From UBA6115 sp050952935 (GTDB taxonomy: Bacteria; Bacillota; Clostridia; Christensenellales; Aristaeellaceae): 64,000 nucleotides of DNA. Of the stretch, positions 1 to 9,132 are shown piece by piece (within the stretch, counting starts at the first letter, position 1; every line of letters starts with the position of its first letter). The DNA lies in the NCBI GenBank assembly GCA_050952935.1, contig JBMNLS010000002.1, positions 682,001 to 746,000 on the forward strand, written 5' to 3'. The notes under the pieces were generated by a model. It saw only the letters and a program-made list of their open reading frames with translations. It did no database searches and was not told where the DNA came from. Position numbers and translations under genes: made by a program.

Positions 1-1
1 G

Positions 2-859
2 TTGATTAAAACTTTGGAAACATCAAAAACTAACAATCAAGAATTAATAGACTTGATGGTCGGTCGAAAGCTTGAAGAATATTATGTTCGCACAGACCAC
101 AATATTGGCGGAACAATATTTGAGGCAAAAAACATTAATAGGTATGATGGGCGTGTGGTAAATGCTAACTTTCATCTAAGAAAGGGTGAAGTATTAGGCT
201 TTGCCGGTCTAGTTGGATCGGGAAGAACCGAACTGATGCGTGCAATATTTGGTATTGATAGATTTGTTTCTGGAGAGATCTTGATCAATGATAAACCAGT
301 CGTTATTAGAACTGTTGAAGACGCAATAAACCTTGGTATTGGAATGGTTCCTGAGGACAGAAAGCTAGAGGGGCTTTTTCTACATCGTGAGGTTATGTTC
401 AATATCACTTTAGGTGTTTTAGGTAGATTTATATCACTTTTCCGGATAGATCATCACAAAGAAGATATGATCGCTGATCAATATATTGACATGCTATCCA
501 TTAAGGTAAGTTCCAGAAATCAAGTTGTAGAAACTTTATCTGGAGGGAATCAACAGAAAGTGGTGCTTTCAAAATGGCTTGTTATGTCTCCCAATATATT
601 AATTTTAGATGAACCAACTCGTGGTATCGATGTTGGTGCAAAAGCAGAGGTTTATGCAATTATTGATGATCTCGCTAAAAAAGGTATTAGTATTATCTTG
701 GTCTCTTCAGAAATGATGGAACTCATTAATATATGTGACCGCATTTATGTAATGTGTAATGGACATATTAGTACTTGTCTTCATCGCAATGAGATGAAGC
801 AGGAAACAATTCTAAAGCATGCGCTAGGAGTGAATGAGTATGCAAGATGTGAAAAATAA
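2..859 (+). CDS. Sugar ABC transporter ATP-binding protein, RbsA/MglA-like (5' part outside window)
   Basis: This is the C-terminal half of a double-ATPase sugar importer subunit of about 500 residues; the frame is open to the window edge, so the TTG at base 2 is not a real start. It shows the linker and the second nucleotide-binding domain. The P-loop is degenerate (GLVGSGRTE, R-T in place of K-S/T), as is usual for the second domain of this family. The signature LSGGNQQK and the Walker B stretch ILILDEPTRGIDVG are intact. It couples ATP hydrolysis to uptake of a monosaccharide-type substrate with the RbsC-like permease that follows and overlaps it. The substrate cannot be read from this fragment; the binding protein is not in the window. 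Confidence 0.9.
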   Translation: MIKTLETSKTNNQELIDLMVGRKLEEYYVRTDHNIGGTIFEAKNINRYDGRVVNANFHLRKGEVLGFAGLVGSGRTELMRAIFGIDRFVSGEILINDKPVVIRTVEDAINLGIGMVPEDRKLEGLFLHREVMFNITLGVLGRFISLFRIDHHKEDMIADQYIDMLSIKVSSRNQVVETLSGGNQQKVVLSKWLVMSPNILILDEPTRGIDVGAKAEVYAIIDDLAKKGISIILVSSEMMELINICDRIYVMCNGHISTCLHRNEMKQETILKHALGVNEYARCEK

Positions 860-1844
860 AAGTGAATTTGATACATTCAAAACACGATTTATTACCGCTT
901 TAAAGACCAATTCAAGCGTTTTTATTGCTTTCGCTATTGTTTTTATTCTTGCTTCGTCTATTTCACCTAAGTTTCTTACTTTCACAAATCAGATGATTGT
1001 TTTAAGAATGATTTCAGCGACAACTTTGACTGCATTTGGAATGTCGTTCGTAGTGCTTACAGGAGGTATTGATCTATCTGTTGGTTCATATATGTCACTT
1101 GCAGGTTGTTTGACAACCATTTTGATTTCGTGGTATGAGTTTAATACTATTATTGCAATATTTCTTGCTGTTTGTGTTGGGTTAGTTTTTGGTGCACTAA
1201 ATGGTCTAATAATCACCAAAATGCATATGCCTCCGTTTATCGTGACTTTAGCAACGATGAATATAATGCGTGGTATTTCCTATACAATCACAGGAGGTAA
1301 ACCAGTTTCAATAAAATCAGATCCGCTTTTTGAAAGAGTAGGTGCAGGTTTCATTGGGAAGGTTCCCATAGCAGTCGTTTATATAATTGTCGTTTTTTGT
1401 GTTCTGTGGATGCTATTAAATCGATCTCGTTTTGGACGACATGTGTACGCTGTTGGAGGTAATATTAAAGCGGCCTCATACTCTGGAATCAATACGAATA
1501 GAATAATTTTTTATTCGTATATTCTAACTGGAATTCTCGCTGCTTTCGGAGGAGTCATTCTTGTTTCACGCTTAAATTCCGGTCAACCAACAATTGGTGA
1601 AGGAGCTGAATTGGATGCTATTGCTGCTTGCATAGTTGGTGGAATGAGTCTATCAGGTGGTGTCGGCACATTGACAGGCACATTTATAGGTGCCATTCTA
1701 ATGGGAGTCATTAGCAACATGCTAAACTTGGTAGGGGTTAATTCTTTTGTTCAACTAATTATCAAGGGAATAATAATTGTTTTCTCTGTTTACATTAATA
1801 CACTTCGCAGTTATGCTACCAGGACAAGAAAAATTGATAATTAA
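840..1844 (+). CDS. Sugar ABC transporter permease, RbsC-like
   Basis: Membrane subunit of the same sugar importer. The protein is strongly hydrophobic with roughly eight to ten transmembrane segments and carries the family stretch TGGIDLSVGSYMSLAG (around residues 75-90) and the C-terminal glycine-rich GGMSLSGGVGTLTG region. About 334 residues is normal for RbsC. Two ATGs are possible, at 834 and 840; AGGAG at 826-830 lies 9 nt before 840 but only 3 nt before 834, so 840 is preferred. The start lies inside the 3' end of the ATPase gene (stop 857-859), which implies translational coupling. Base composition is AT-rich like the rest of the left half. Confidence 0.9.
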   Translation: MQDVKNKSEFDTFKTRFITALKTNSSVFIAFAIVFILASSISPKFLTFTNQMIVLRMISATTLTAFGMSFVVLTGGIDLSVGSYMSLAGCLTTILISWYEFNTIIAIFLAVCVGLVFGALNGLIITKMHMPPFIVTLATMNIMRGISYTITGGKPVSIKSDPLFERVGAGFIGKVPIAVVYIIVVFCVLWMLLNRSRFGRHVYAVGGNIKAASYSGINTNRIIFYSYILTGILAAFGGVILVSRLNSGQPTIGEGAELDAIAACIVGGMSLSGGVGTLTGTFIGAILMGVISNMLNLVGVNSFVQLIIKGIIIVFSVYINTLRSYATRTRKIDN

Positions 1845-1899
1845 GATTTATAATATGCTACAATAAGTAAGAAGATATATAATAAAGGAGGAACTGGTA

Positions 1900-2367
1900 A
1901 TGAAAGAAAACATATCTCATATAGGACATTATGGTATCACAGTAAGCAACTTAGAAAGAACACGAGATTTTTATGAAAATGTGCTTGGATTTGAATATGA
2001 AGGAAAACTTACTATGGACGATGGGTCGGATATTCTAGACATTCCTGCTTATGAAGAGGTAACTGGTGTGCCAGGTGTTAAGTTTAGAATCATGAACATG
2101 AAGGGCTATGGAATTAATCTTGAGTTTTTGCAGTACATATATCCCGAAGAGATTGAGATTGAAATACAGCCATATATTCGTGGCACATCGCATTTAGCCC
2201 TTGTGGTCAAGGATCCAGAAAAAGCTTATGCAGAATTAAAGAATAAAGGTGTATGGGTTTCTTCTGATCGCGCTGCTTGCATTGATAGAGGAACACATAA
2301 AGGAGTTTATGCCAATTACTTTAGAGATCCTGATGGATTTATCCTTGAATTTGTCAAACCGAACTAA
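1900..2367 (+). CDS. VOC (glyoxalase/bleomycin resistance superfamily) protein
   Basis: A 155-residue protein with two beta-alpha-beta-beta-beta modules of the vicinal oxygen chelate superfamily. The N-terminal module starts HIGHYGITVSNLERTRDFY and the second HLALVVKDPEKAY, ending DPDGFILEFVKP. Candidate metal ligands are the early His, the His of HLAL and the terminal Glu. VOC proteins include glyoxalase I, extradiol dioxygenases and epimerases; the reaction cannot be fixed here. AAAGGAGG lies 8 nt before the ATG. It follows the RbsC-like gene by 55 nt on the same strand, so it is probably the last gene of the sugar-import operon and may act on the imported compound or a reactive by-product (inference). 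Confidence 0.8.
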   Translation: MKENISHIGHYGITVSNLERTRDFYENVLGFEYEGKLTMDDGSDILDIPAYEEVTGVPGVKFRIMNMKGYGINLEFLQYIYPEEIEIEIQPYIRGTSHLALVVKDPEKAYAELKNKGVWVSSDRAACIDRGTHKGVYANYFRDPDGFILEFVKPN

Positions 2368-2395
2368 TACATAATACAAGTCTGAACTGTTGATA

Positions 2396-2422
2396 GAGTC
2401 TCAGCTGATGCAGCTGGGACTC
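2396..2422 (+). terminator. Candidate terminator after the VOC gene
   Basis: An 11-bp stem (GAGTCTCAGCT paired with AGCTGGGACTC, one G-T wobble) with a tiny loop lies 28 nt after the VOC stop codon and is followed only by TTTG, so the U-tract is weak. Its position fits the end of the plus-strand operon. Confidence 0.45.
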
Positions 2423-2449
2423 TTTGCCTATTAGCGGAACGAAGAACAA

Positions 2450-2489
2450 GGTACTGTCAAGAATTTTACGCATAATTCTTGACAGTACC
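2450..2489. repeat. Perfect 16-bp inverted repeat between convergent genes
   Basis: GGTACTGTCAAGAATT (2450-2465) and its exact reverse complement (2474-2489) flank an 8-nt loop. The last nine bases, GACAGTACC, are repeated directly at 2490-2498. There is no clear U-tract on either strand. It may be a transcript-end hairpin for the converging operons or a remnant of a mobile-element end. Confidence 0.6.
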
Positions 2490-2622
2490 GACAGTACCTC
2501 CGATCTCATCAATAAGTTTTCAAAGCACACTCTTTTCCCATCTTGCCGTCTGATTTCCCTCCATCTGTAATTTTATCCACTGACAGAAGTTTACACAATC
2601 TATTCAACATTTTCGCATAATA

Positions 2623-3759
2623 TTATTCTTCCACAGGGATTGTTATCAATGTGTTTGGAAAATTAGTTAGTTTCTCGATTTCATTTTCTCTAATAAGAAC
2701 CATATCCTCATATCTTACACCAATATTATTCTTGGGATCTCTAAGAAAAACATCAATGCAGAATACCATATTTTCTTTCAAAATATACTCTGAACCCATT
2801 TCAATCCATGGATTTTCACATTCAACTAATCCAACGCTATGACAAGGTCCATAAACAAGCATATGCAAATTCCCCTGTTTTTCTATTTCATGCCGGTGAG
2901 CTTCTGCAACAAGTCTAGCGGGTTTACCATAGTTATCATTAATTGCGTTCTCGACTATTGTTTTGGCCTTGATACAACTATCAATAATATGTTTTTGTGC
3001 TTGTGTTGGTTCACCCATAATTACTGCTCGACCAATTGCAGAAGCATAGCCCTCATAGCGAGCACCAAGCTGAATCTGTACAATAGAACCTTTTCGAATT
3101 ATCATTTTCGATGATGACGAAATTGCATATTCGGTATCCGTATCACAAGTTATCCACGCAGGGAATGCCTCACCCTCTGCGCCTTCCATATACATTTTTT
3201 CAAGTGCAAATCCCTTCAACTCTTCGCAGGTCATTCCTACCTTAATATTCTTGAGCACATGCTCAAAAGCTGCTCTAGAAATGCGAGCAGCTTCCTTGAG
3301 ACAACTAATTTCTGCGATAGATTTTTCAGCTCTTAAACTATCTACAATATCATCTGCTGGAATGATTTCAGCATGTGGTGCAACCACACCTAGTGATGAC
3401 CTTATTTCGTCTGAAACCTCACGTGGAATAAACACCCAACCGACAATGCCTAATTTCTTAATTGGTTTTACTTGATTATATTGATTTAGAAGTTGAGAAA
3501 AACTATGAAAAGTATTATCTTCGTATTTGGGAGCAGAGGACTCACGAAAAGCGATCATTCTTTTTACAGACCTAAGCTTACTATGAGCCAATGCTCTTTC
3601 ATAGCTTTCTGGTCCAACTAGAAGCGAAGCAGATTCTTGACAAGGTATCGCAATGCCTGCGGTCTCAAACACTGGTTGGAAATCCGAGAAATATCTTACA
3701 TACTGAGGTTCAGCATTGTGGCCAAAAGCAATTAATACATCAATCTCATTAATTGCCAT
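2623..3759 (-). CDS. M24-fold (creatinase/aminopeptidase P-like) hydrolase lacking metal ligands
   Basis: The 378-residue protein has the two-domain layout of creatinase and Xaa-Pro peptidases: an N-terminal domain to about residue 145, then a pita-bread C-terminal domain. The usual M24 dimetal site is degraded. Where peptidases have DLG the protein has QLG (Q230), where they have the second Asp it has Ala (A241), and the IEPG Glu is Asp (D335). His307 in CHSVGL and Glu351 in YEDMVL remain. Loss of the Asp pair is characteristic of metal-independent members such as creatinase, so C-N hydrolysis without metal is the best guess; a pseudoenzyme is the alternative. The start overlaps the upstream ATPase gene by 28 nt. 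It is the last gene of the catabolic operon. Confidence 0.8.
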   Translation of the reverse strand: MAINEIDVLIAFGHNAEPQYVRYFSDFQPVFETAGIAIPCQESASLLVGPESYERALAHSKLRSVKRMIAFRESSAPKYEDNTFHSFSQLLNQYNQVKPIKKLGIVGWVFIPREVSDEIRSSLGVVAPHAEIIPADDIVDSLRAEKSIAEISCLKEAARISRAAFEHVLKNIKVGMTCEELKGFALEKMYMEGAEGEAFPAWITCDTDTEYAISSSSKMIIRKGSIVQIQLGARYEGYASAIGRAVIMGEPTQAQKHIIDSCIKAKTIVENAINDNYGKPARLVAEAHRHEIEKQGNLHMLVYGPCHSVGLVECENPWIEMGSEYILKENMVFCIDVFLRDPKNNIGVRYEDMVLIRENEIEKLTNFPNTLITIPVEE

Positions 3760-4661
3760 CCGTTAACAGCATTTTCTTCATTCAAACTACAAATCTTTGC
3801 ATACATCTCTTCTGTTGTTTTCATTCTGTTTTGAAAATTTGTGCTTTCTCGAACCTGATGATCTGCTTCAGCGAGTCCAATCAACTTTGCGGTGTATGGA
3901 TGAACAGGAAAGTGAACAATATCGTTAGTTTTTCCAGATTCCACAATACGTCCGTCGTTTAGCACATATATACGATCACACAAATGATATAGTAAACCTA
4001 TATCTCTTGACGCAATTAGAGTTGAGAGTTTATTTTCGCTAATTAACCCCTTGATTAAATTAAAAACTTGGATCTGAATTGTTACATCTAGCCCTCCCGT
4101 TGGCTCATCTGCTAAGAGCAAGGAAGGTTCACATATTAGAGCAATTGTAATTAAAACTCTTTGAGCCATACCACCGCTAAGCTCGTTAGGAAAACTATTG
4201 TATCGTTTTTCCGGATCTGGAATACCAACAAGTCCTAATAGTTCTATAACACGAGAATGTGCCTGATCATTGGTTACTCGGAAATGTGACATATAGATTC
4301 TTTTGATTTGATTACCAATCGTATCAATTGGGTCGAGTCGCCAATGGGGATTTGGTTTTATGCTCGCAACTTGTCTTCCTAAATACTCTTTTCTTAGAGT
4401 TTCTAAATCTATCTCTAAAAGATTAATTCCGTTAAGAATTACTTCACCTTTCGAAATCATTAAGGGTTCGCTCAATGAATTTATTATTGCACTCAACAAA
4501 ACGGACTTACCAGATCCAGAACCTCCAATTATACCAACACATTCAGTCTCATCAATTGTGATGTTTATATTATCTAGCAGTGGTTTGTCGAGATTACTGT
4601 CTGTTCCAGCCAGCATTACAGTTAAGCCTTTCACCTCTAATATAAGCTTTTGATGCTCCAT
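3732..4661 (-). CDS. Peptide-type ABC transporter ATP-binding protein, DppD-like
   Basis: A single nucleotide-binding domain of the oligopeptide/dipeptide/nickel importer family. Seen directly: Walker A GGSGSGKSV (about residues 45-53), signature LSGGMAQR, Walker B LLLADEPTGGLDV. It lacks the C-terminal cysteine cluster typical of DppD/OppD, and no DppF partner is encoded nearby, so it may work as a homodimer (inference). Ribosome site GGAGG lies upstream of the ATG, 8 nt after the permease gene. It energises uptake through the two permeases encoded just upstream. Confidence 0.88.
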   Translation of the reverse strand: MEHQKLILEVKGLTVMLAGTDSNLDKPLLDNINITIDETECVGIIGGSGSGKSVLLSAIINSLSEPLMISKGEVILNGINLLEIDLETLRKEYLGRQVASIKPNPHWRLDPIDTIGNQIKRIYMSHFRVTNDQAHSRVIELLGLVGIPDPEKRYNSFPNELSGGMAQRVLITIALICEPSLLLADEPTGGLDVTIQIQVFNLIKGLISENKLSTLIASRDIGLLYHLCDRIYVLNDGRIVESGKTNDIVHFPVHPYTAKLIGLAEADHQVRESTNFQNRMKTTEEMYAKICSLNEENAVNGWQLMRLMY

Positions 4662-4669
4662 TTATATCA

Positions 4670-5536
4670 TTACCTCCAGTTTCGCGGATCTATTGATTGA
4701 GCGATACCTTCACCAAGCATCGACAAACCAAAAACCAACAATCCTAGCATCATGCCAGGGAATACGACGGGCCACCATTTTCCAATGATCATCCCCCGAG
4801 CCCCAATAGAGATCATAAGTCCCAGCTCAGGTTGAGGCATACTTACTCCGGCACCAACAAAGCTAAGACCCGCTGCCAATAATATTGATGATGCAATGCA
4901 TGTTGATATTTGTGTTATAGCAGGTGAAATCGCATTTGGCATTATGTGTTTAAAAAGAATAGCGCTGTTGCGCTGACCAATCACTCGTTCCTGTAACACA
5001 AACAAACTGTCTCTGATCCTGAGTACCTCTGTACGAACAAGTCTAGCGAAAACTGGAACCCATATAAAACCCAATACGTAGATAACATTGTTAACGTTTT
5101 TTCCAGTAATTGCAACAACTGCAAGACCTAATATAAATACTGGGAAAGCTTGAATCACATCAAGGATTCTTATTATTAATAAACTAATGTAGCTGTTAAT
5201 TCCTTTTCCTGATTCATAATATCCAATGTAAAGGCCTAATGGAATCCCTATGACTACTCCTAGTGCGGTAGCCAAGATACCAATGAAAAGATCAATCCGT
5301 GGCGCATAAAGCAAACGCGTAAAAACATCCATCCCCATAGAATCTGTTCCCATTAAATGTAGACCGTCTGGAGGATGATTATACTCGCCTGTGAAAACCT
5401 CAGTTGGAGAGTATGGTGATAATTGAGGCGCAAAAATGGTTAAGATTATTAGTGGAAACAAAATACCTATTCCGATTATCAGATTGATATTAAGATATTT
5501 GCCAATAGAACTATAAGTTTTCCTTTTATTAATCAT
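4670..5536 (-). CDS. Peptide-type ABC transporter permease, DppC-like
   Basis: A 288-residue inner-membrane permease. It has an N-terminal transmembrane helix, the family motif GTDSMGMDVFTRL after the first extracytoplasmic loop, and the EAA-type cytoplasmic loop (around VIGQRNSAILFKHIMPN) that contacts the ATPase. Five to six helices are visible. Its ATG overlaps the stop of the DppB-like gene by 4 nt, so the two are probably translated together. It contrasts with the OppC-like protein near the right edge, which has a large insertion at the same loop. Confidence 0.9.
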   Translation of the reverse strand: MINKRKTYSSIGKYLNINLIIGIGILFPLIILTIFAPQLSPYSPTEVFTGEYNHPPDGLHLMGTDSMGMDVFTRLLYAPRIDLFIGILATALGVVIGIPLGLYIGYYESGKGINSYISLLIIRILDVIQAFPVFILGLAVVAITGKNVNNVIYVLGFIWVPVFARLVRTEVLRIRDSLFVLQERVIGQRNSAILFKHIMPNAISPAITQISTCIASSILLAAGLSFVGAGVSMPQPELGLMISIGARGMIIGKWWPVVFPGMMLGLLVFGLSMLGEGIAQSIDPRNWR

Positions 5537-6561
5537 ATCTCTATCCTCGGATCAATTGAATAATAGATAATGTCTAATATTAGATACACTAAGAATGAGA
5601 TAATCGCTGACACAAGCACAATCATTTGCATCGGAGTATAATCAGAATGGGTGATTGATTGGACAGCGTATTGCCCAAGACCACCCCAGCTAAATATGTT
5701 TTCGACTAAAACACTCCCACCAAGCATAAAAATATATATGTAGCCTATAAGTGTAAGAACTGGTGGAAGAGAATTCCTAAAGATCATACTTTCAACGTAC
5801 TTAGAATCAAGACCATTGTCTTGAGCATATTTTACATACTCATCTTTTTGAACACGCAGCATCGTTGCTTGGGCCATTTTTAGTATAGGAGCAGCATTCA
5901 CAATCACTAACGCAAGCACAGGCGCAACAAGATGTGCGCAAGCGTTACCAAACAATTCCCATTCTCCTTGAAGCAGCGCATCAATTGTGTAAAATCCAGT
6001 AATGTGTGCTGGAGGTAGAAACTTAATATCAAGACGTCCAATTGGTGCGGGTATTACTTTAGCAAGTGCATAGAGAAGATATACAATTACAAGAGATAAC
6101 CAAAAATCCGGGAAAGCTCCGCCCAAAAATCCATATCCTCTGAGAATCTTGTTAATAACTTTATTTCCGCGGATAACCGTGACTTTCGCTATATATAACG
6201 AAAAAACAATGATAAAAAACATCGAAATTGTGACAAGTTCTAATGTAGCAGGAAGACGCTGGCTAATATCAAGCAATACAGGGTTTGATGTAAACCATGA
6301 GTTTCCCATGTTGCCTGTAACGAGATCACGTATGAAATAAAAGTACTGAAGATACATTGGCTTGTTTAAACCCATTCGTTCCGAGAGGGCAGCGACAGCC
6401 TCTTCTGAAGCTCCTTGTCCTAGAAGTATATATGCTGGATTTCCAGGAATTAATCTAACAAGTAGGAATACTACAATTGTTACTCCAATTAGTTGTGGAA
6501 AAAGGAATAGAAGGCGTCTTCCGATGAATTTGAATGTTTTTTGAAATCTAAACCTGCTCAT
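5533..6561 (-). CDS. Peptide-type ABC transporter permease, DppB-like
   Basis: A 342-residue permease of the oligopeptide/dipeptide importer family. It has the usual first helix (LFPQLIGVTIVVFLLVRLIPG), a long first external loop, and the C-terminal signature ENIFSWGGLGQYAV...IDPRIEI. GAGGA precedes the ATG. It forms the heterodimeric channel with the DppC-like protein. Confidence 0.9.
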   Translation of the reverse strand: MSRFRFQKTFKFIGRRLLFLFPQLIGVTIVVFLLVRLIPGNPAYILLGQGASEEAVAALSERMGLNKPMYLQYFYFIRDLVTGNMGNSWFTSNPVLLDISQRLPATLELVTISMFFIIVFSLYIAKVTVIRGNKVINKILRGYGFLGGAFPDFWLSLVIVYLLYALAKVIPAPIGRLDIKFLPPAHITGFYTIDALLQGEWELFGNACAHLVAPVLALVIVNAAPILKMAQATMLRVQKDEYVKYAQDNGLDSKYVESMIFRNSLPPVLTLIGYIYIFMLGGSVLVENIFSWGGLGQYAVQSITHSDYTPMQMIVLVSAIISFLVYLILDIIYYSIDPRIEI

Positions 6562-6610
6562 ATTGTTCCTCTTAGTTATTAGCTGTAAAATTAGGATCTT
6601 TGAGGAGGTA

Positions 6611-6649
6611 GTCCTGGAAGGAAGGATGTTTTCTCAATCCTTCCAGGAC
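6611..6649 (-). other. Stem-loop between the binding-protein and permease genes
   Basis: Perfect 12-bp arms (GTCCTGGAAGGA and its complement) around a 15-nt loop lie between the stop of the solute-binding gene and the start of the permease gene. No U-tract follows on the minus strand. Such hairpins commonly protect the 3' end of binding-protein mRNA so that it is made in excess over the membrane parts; that role is inferred here. Confidence 0.6.
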
Positions 6650-6670
6650 CTACTGCATACAATTACTGTT

Positions 6671-8281
6671 TTACTTATTAATGTCTAGTAAATCCCAATA
6701 AAAGTCATTAACTGTATCATAAACTAAACGACCACCTACATAATCGCGCTTGGCAATTTGCAGGTTTGTTGATACTACTGGCACAGCACAAACCTCATCG
6801 ACTAGTATTTTCTGTATTTCTTCATGATAAGCGACACGCTCACCGTAATCTAGTATTCCCGCACCAATATTGAGCATTTCAGCCACAGTAGGATTGTCAT
6901 ACTTGCCAAAATTGTTTGATCCGCCTGGTTTAAAATACAAACTGCATCCAAAATTAATATCTGGTTGCACTGGCAAGCCTGTTTCCATGCAAATTTGAAG
7001 TTCCTTGGCGTATTTCTGTTCAGTTAAGGTTGCCAACATTGTGCTTTTCAATTTAAGCGTAATGCCTATTTTTTCCAGACTCGCTTGATATGCTACACAA
7101 ATTGCTTCATCCATGGGATTTGAATTATCATAACCAATTTCGCAAGTAAAACCGTCAGGATAACCAGCGTCAGTTATAAGCTGTTTCGCTTTTTCTAAAT
7201 CATACTCATAAGGCCAGTAGTCTGAAGATCCTGGTATCATTGCTGGAACTTGACTCCTCATCGGAGTACCATAACCCTTATATACATCACGTGCGATTTC
7301 TTCTGCAGGAAGAGCATAAATCATTGCCTGACGAACAACTGGATCATCGAATATCTCATCTTCACAATCCAAGAAAATCCATGTTGAATTTGCAGTAAGA
7401 ATGTTCCAGACATCAACGCCATCTACGGTTTTTAAATAATTAAGTTCATCTGGATCTAAATTGAGTGCCATATCAATTGTTCCCGCTTCTAACATGGCCA
7501 CACGATTCGAAGATTCCGGTATTTCTCGAAGCATAATAATATCAATATCTGGCTTTCCTGCCCACCAATCTTCACGCGCCTTCCATGTCATATACTGCCC
7601 TGCTCGCCATTCAAGCAACTCATATGGAGAAAAGCCACAATTGTTACGAGAAACCCATTCGGTCGCATAAGGGTCGTTTTCCGTAGCATGTTGTTTGGCA
7701 GCGGTTGAATCTATAAAACTTGTCCAGCTATGGCAATTGATTAGTGCAATAAGTCCATTTGGAGAGTCAAGATGAATCTCATAATTGTATTCGTCTATGA
7801 TATTAAGATTCTCTGGTCCAGTAATACCGGCGGTTCCCCATAAGAACGCTTGAAATCCATTTAAAGCTTTTGCACGTTCAAGTGTATATAGAACATCTTG
7901 TGTGGTTAATTCATTACCCCATTGACTAGTGACACCCTTCCGTAAACGAAAAGTCGCAGATTTGGCATCATCCTGTACATGAAATGATTCAATGAGTCTT
8001 CCTTCAACAGCATCGGCGGTTTGAATAGTAAAATCGGGGTAAAAGACATTATTAGCAGCAAGACTTTCATCGAATGGATAGGGTTGTTCTTTCCAACGCA
8101 GCCCTTTGTCACGCATTAAAGAAATGATCTGTCCACCAGTTAATGTGGGTTGTTCAAAATCCAGAGAATTTAGCAGGGTGGGAACTCCTACAATTAGCGT
8201 TTTTTCTTCAGCCAAAACAAAAGGTACAAACAAGGAACTAATTAGTATGGTCGCAGCGAGGAATCCAACTAGCTTTTTCAT
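6671..8281 (-). CDS. Peptide-type ABC transporter substrate-binding protein
   Basis: A 536-residue extracytoplasmic solute-binding protein of family 5 (DppA/OppA type). It begins with a clear signal peptide (MKKLVGFLAATILISSLFVP, then VLAEE) without a lipobox cysteine, so it may be released or anchored in another way. Family features include the region LRKGVTSQWGNELTTQDVLYT (split here as LRKGVTSQWG and TTQDVLYTLERA) and a lobe-two domain from about residue 270. AAGGAA precedes the ATG. It captures the substrate for the importer encoded downstream; the co-encoded amidohydrolases and creatinase-like protein suggest a small amide or cyclic nitrogen compound rather than long peptides (inference). 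Confidence 0.88.
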   Translation of the reverse strand: MKKLVGFLAATILISSLFVPFVLAEEKTLIVGVPTLLNSLDFEQPTLTGGQIISLMRDKGLRWKEQPYPFDESLAANNVFYPDFTIQTADAVEGRLIESFHVQDDAKSATFRLRKGVTSQWGNELTTQDVLYTLERAKALNGFQAFLWGTAGITGPENLNIIDEYNYEIHLDSPNGLIALINCHSWTSFIDSTAAKQHATENDPYATEWVSRNNCGFSPYELLEWRAGQYMTWKAREDWWAGKPDIDIIMLREIPESSNRVAMLEAGTIDMALNLDPDELNYLKTVDGVDVWNILTANSTWIFLDCEDEIFDDPVVRQAMIYALPAEEIARDVYKGYGTPMRSQVPAMIPGSSDYWPYEYDLEKAKQLITDAGYPDGFTCEIGYDNSNPMDEAICVAYQASLEKIGITLKLKSTMLATLTEQKYAKELQICMETGLPVQPDINFGCSLYFKPGGSNNFGKYDNPTVAEMLNIGAGILDYGERVAYHEEIQKILVDEVCAVPVVSTNLQIAKRDYVGGRLVYDTVNDFYWDLLDINK

Positions 8282-8387
8282 CTTATTCTTCCTTTCTATT
8301 ATTCATTATCGCTCTCCGCGATATAATCTCATATTAGCGAAAACATAAATGCAAAATAGGCTTCAAACTTGAAGGGAATGTTAAACG

Positions 8388-9116
8388 CTAGTTTTTCAAT
8401 TTCAATAAACGACTTATATTTCCGCCCATTATCTTCTTTCTGTCAGAAACTGATGAAACGGTAACCTCAATTTTTTTGATTTGCACTTCGAAATCCCAAT
8501 AGGGACTATCGGTCCCCATCAAAACTCTTTCTGCACCAAGCTTTTGCACACTTTCAACAATTCCACCTGAAATCCCTGATTCGTGTGCAAGGTAGATATT
8601 TGGACAGGATTCTGCTACAGAAACAGCTTCAGGAGTATTTTGCATAAAACCAGAGTGCGCCATTATAATATTTACTTTTGGAAACATTTCCGCTATTGGG
8701 ATGAAAGTATGGGGAATGGCTACCAATTCGTCTCCTGAATATGCGATAATTGGAATATCCAAATCCTGAGCAACTTGAAAGATGGGGGCAATTGCACCAG
8801 TTCCAGTCATCTTGAAACTGTGGGCATTTGCATGAATTTTTATCCCCTTGAATCCATACTTTTCTATTTCGTTGCGTGCTACCTTATCATAGTCACGAAC
8901 TACCCAAGGAGCGGCCATATAGAAGCCTATTAAGCGATCTGGGTGTTGTTTTACAGCGGTGTAGGTATAGTGATTATCAAAATTTTCATATCGGAATGGA
9001 AATACTACAGCCTTGTCTATCCCAGCTTTATCCATTTTTCGCAACAGGTCATCAGCTGTTTGGCGATCTTTGGTCCCCCATGGCTCGCCTATGTGATTAT
9101 GACAATCAATAATCAT
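8388..9116 (-). CDS. Amidohydrolase family protein (Amidohydrolase_2, ACMSD-like)
   Basis: A 242-residue TIM-barrel metal-dependent hydrolase. Ligand motifs are visible in order: N-terminal HNH of DCHNHIG, a Lys in strand four (GIKIHANAHSF), the His of IIMAHSGF and the Asp of GTDSPYW. Members hydrolyse or decarboxylate cyclic and amide substrates in the cytoplasm. It lies 16 nt downstream of a paralogous gene with the same motifs (9133-9870), so the two may act on successive intermediates or form a heteromer. GGAG precedes the ATG. The 106-nt gap to the binding-protein gene may hold a secondary promoter. Confidence 0.85.
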   Translation of the reverse strand: MIIDCHNHIGEPWGTKDRQTADDLLRKMDKAGIDKAVVFPFRYENFDNHYTYTAVKQHPDRLIGFYMAAPWVVRDYDKVARNEIEKYGFKGIKIHANAHSFKMTGTGAIAPIFQVAQDLDIPIIAYSGDELVAIPHTFIPIAEMFPKVNIIMAHSGFMQNTPEAVSVAESCPNIYLAHESGISGGIVESVQKLGAERVLMGTDSPYWDFEVQIKKIEVTVSSVSDRKKIMGGNISRLLKLKN

Positions 9117-9132
9117 ACTTGCGCTCCTTCAA

